NCBI GenBank assembly: GCA_023132505.1
Contig: JAGLYE010000099.1
Coordinates: 1-6,216 of the forward strand
Reading direction: 5' to 3'
DNA: 6,216 bases
DNA from: Bacteroidales bacterium
Lineage (GTDB): Bacteria > Bacteroidota > Bacteroidia > Bacteroidales > B18-G4
The notes beneath the pieces were generated by a model, which did no database searches, had not been told where the DNA came from, and was given only the letters and a program-made list of their open reading frames with translations. A program made the position numbers and the translations under genes. Below, one piece after another: positions 4,969 through 6,216 of the stretch (positions are counted from its first letter, which is position 1; every line of letters begins with the position of its first letter).

Positions 4969-6216
4969 TTATACGGGAAGCACTTTCTTGCCCAGGAACA
5001 GGACAGTCAGAAAAAGAATGAGCAATCCGGCAGGGAAAAGGATATAGGATGAAATGCCAAATGCGGCGGGAAGTGTTCCTGCTATCACCGAAACAACCCC
5101 AACTGTAAGTGCATAAGGTAATTGTGTCCTTACATGTTCAATATGATTACACGAACTGGCCAGTGAACTAAGAATGGTGGTATCGGAAATAGGGGAACAA
5201 TGATCGCCGAGTACTGAACCAGCCAGCACACAGGAAACCACATTATAAAAAATGAGCATGGATGTATTGTAATCCATTCCGTAATCCTCGGTGATCAGCC
5301 AGGTGGCAGGCAGCATTAATGGGTACAGTATGGCCATGGTTCCCCAGGATGAACCGGTGGAAAATGACACCAAGGCTGCCAGGATAAAAGTAATGGCAGG
5401 TACAAGATAGGGAGAAAGTGACATTTCCAGCATGCTGGAGGAGATGAAACTTGCAGTATGCATGTGTTCGGTTACCAGTGCCACTGACCATGCCAGGATG
5501 AGGATCAGTACAGCGGTGAGCATTGTCTTGAAACCATTGATCAGGCTGTCGATGCTTTGCCGCAGACTGAGGATCCGCTGACTGACCGTAAGCAGAAGGG
5601 CCATCAATACACTGGCAAGAGATGACCATAACAAAGCTTTATATGAATCAGCATTGCCAATAGTTGCTGAGATCTTTCGGCCGAATGCAAGCTGTTCATC
5701 CGACCATATTGTGGGGTCCCATCCCGTGTATATCAAACCTGCTATTGTTCCGAAAATGATCACCAGCACCGGGATCACCGCATTAAACCATCTTGCTTTA
5801 ATATTTTCATCAATCTCCAGTTTATTCAACTCACTGGATAAAGAATTTATCTTACCAGCTATCACTGATTCTTCCTTTCTGGCCTTTCTTTCTGCTTTTA
5901 GCATGGGGCCAAAATCTACACCACGGTATATGATAATTAAGATAAAGACAAGGGTGAAAATGGGGTAGAAGGAATAGGCAAGAGAATTGAAGAATATCAT
6001 ATAAGCATTCTCATTGAGGCCGATCACGTTGATTCCATCCTGGATGTAACTCAGTTCAGCACCTATCCAGGTGGTGACGAAAGCGATGGATGCAATGGGG
6101 GCTGCGGTGGAGTCGACCAGGTAGGCGAGTTTCTCCCGGGATATCTTCAGCCTGTCTGTTACAGGCCTCATAGTGTTTCCTACCACCAGGGTGTTTGCAT
6201 AATCATCAAAAAAGAT
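4969..6216 (-). CDS. NhaC-type Na+/H+ antiporter, C-terminal part (5' end beyond window)
   Basis: The frame is open to the window edge and encodes the last 415 residues of an integral membrane cation/proton antiporter of the NhaC family. Residues 2-21 of the visible part (starting FFDDYANTLVVGNTMRP) and the following stretch ending ...SREKLAYLVDSTAAP are a conserved block of this family. Further on are GSSWGTM at about 288-294 and GDHCSPISDTT at about 337-347, the hallmark close to the C-terminus. About eight hydrophobic helices are visible. A charged loop rich in Lys and Glu (about residues 107-143) separates two of them. A GTG at 6186 is not the real start, because the conserved FFDDYANT block lies upstream of it in the same frame. 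Na+/H+ exchange is the family assignment; the same fold also transports organic acids or amino acids in some relatives. It ends 261 bases before the FIST gene, which has its own promoter, so the two are probably separate transcripts. Confidence 0.92.
   Translation of the reverse strand: MFFDDYANTLVVGNTMRPVTDRLKISREKLAYLVDSTAAPIASIAFVTTWIGAELSYIQDGINVIGLNENAYMIFFNSLAYSFYPIFTLVFILIIIYRGVDFGPMLKAERKARKEESVIAGKINSLSSELNKLEIDENIKARWFNAVIPVLVIIFGTIAGLIYTGWDPTIWSDEQLAFGRKISATIGNADSYKALLWSSLASVLMALLLTVSQRILSLRQSIDSLINGFKTMLTAVLILILAWSVALVTEHMHTASFISSSMLEMSLSPYLVPAITFILAALVSFSTGSSWGTMAILYPLMLPATWLITEDYGMDYNTSMLIFYNVVSCVLAGSVLGDHCSPISDTTILSSLASSCNHIEHVRTQLPYALTVGVVSVIAGTLPAAFGISSYILFPAGLLILFLTVLFLGKKVLPV

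Noticed and set aside
5243..5629. Minus-strand open frame of 128 codons
   Set aside because: It is a shifted frame inside the antiporter gene, whose own frame has the hallmark GDHCSPISDTT motif.

Overview
The window looks like chromosomal DNA of a Bacteroidota bacterium, probably Bacteroidales or a relative. The support is the style of the proteins, AT-rich gene starts mostly without Shine-Dalgarno sequences, and several matches to the Bacteroidota promoter pattern (TTTG about 20 bases before TAnnTTTG). No rRNA or other strict marker is present, so the assignment is an inference. All recognisable genes lie on the minus strand and are read from high to low coordinates.

Layout in order of transcription: (1) 6216-4969, the C-terminal 415 residues of an NhaC-type Na+/H+ antiporter, with its start outside the window. 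(2) 4968-4708, an intergenic region with the best promoter in the window and a leader of about 195 bases. (3) 4707-3574, a FIST-domain sensory protein, and 27 bases later 3546-1777, a cytoplasmic PAS hybrid histidine kinase. These two probably form a sensor-kinase operon. (4) 1725-823, a TSUP (TauE/SafE) membrane transporter whose 3' end runs out of frame into (5) about 894-764, the leftover C-terminal end of an isoaspartyl peptidase/L-asparaginase gene. (6) 694-290, a small unrecognised protein with two CPxC pairs, probably a zinc ribbon. (7) 289-1, non-coding and full of repeats.

The most unusual part is positions 1-292. Four hairpins, each with a 7-bp stem and a 3-base loop, are centred at 69, 121, 177 and 229. 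They are mirror-symmetric about position 149: the outer two share the same stem, and the inner two are bordered on their outer sides by inverted copies of CATATYTATAG. The stems differ by paired compensatory changes, so structure appears to be conserved more than sequence. A perfect 25-bp direct repeat lies on both sides (1-25 and 268-292), and its second copy supplies the stop codon of the small CPxC gene. This resembles a compound REP/REPIN-like element. I found no transposase or cas gene in the window.

Functionally, FIST (ligand sensing) and the kinase (phosphotransfer to its own receiver domain) likely work together, but no output regulator is visible. The two transporters and the CPxC protein show no clear link to that pathway.
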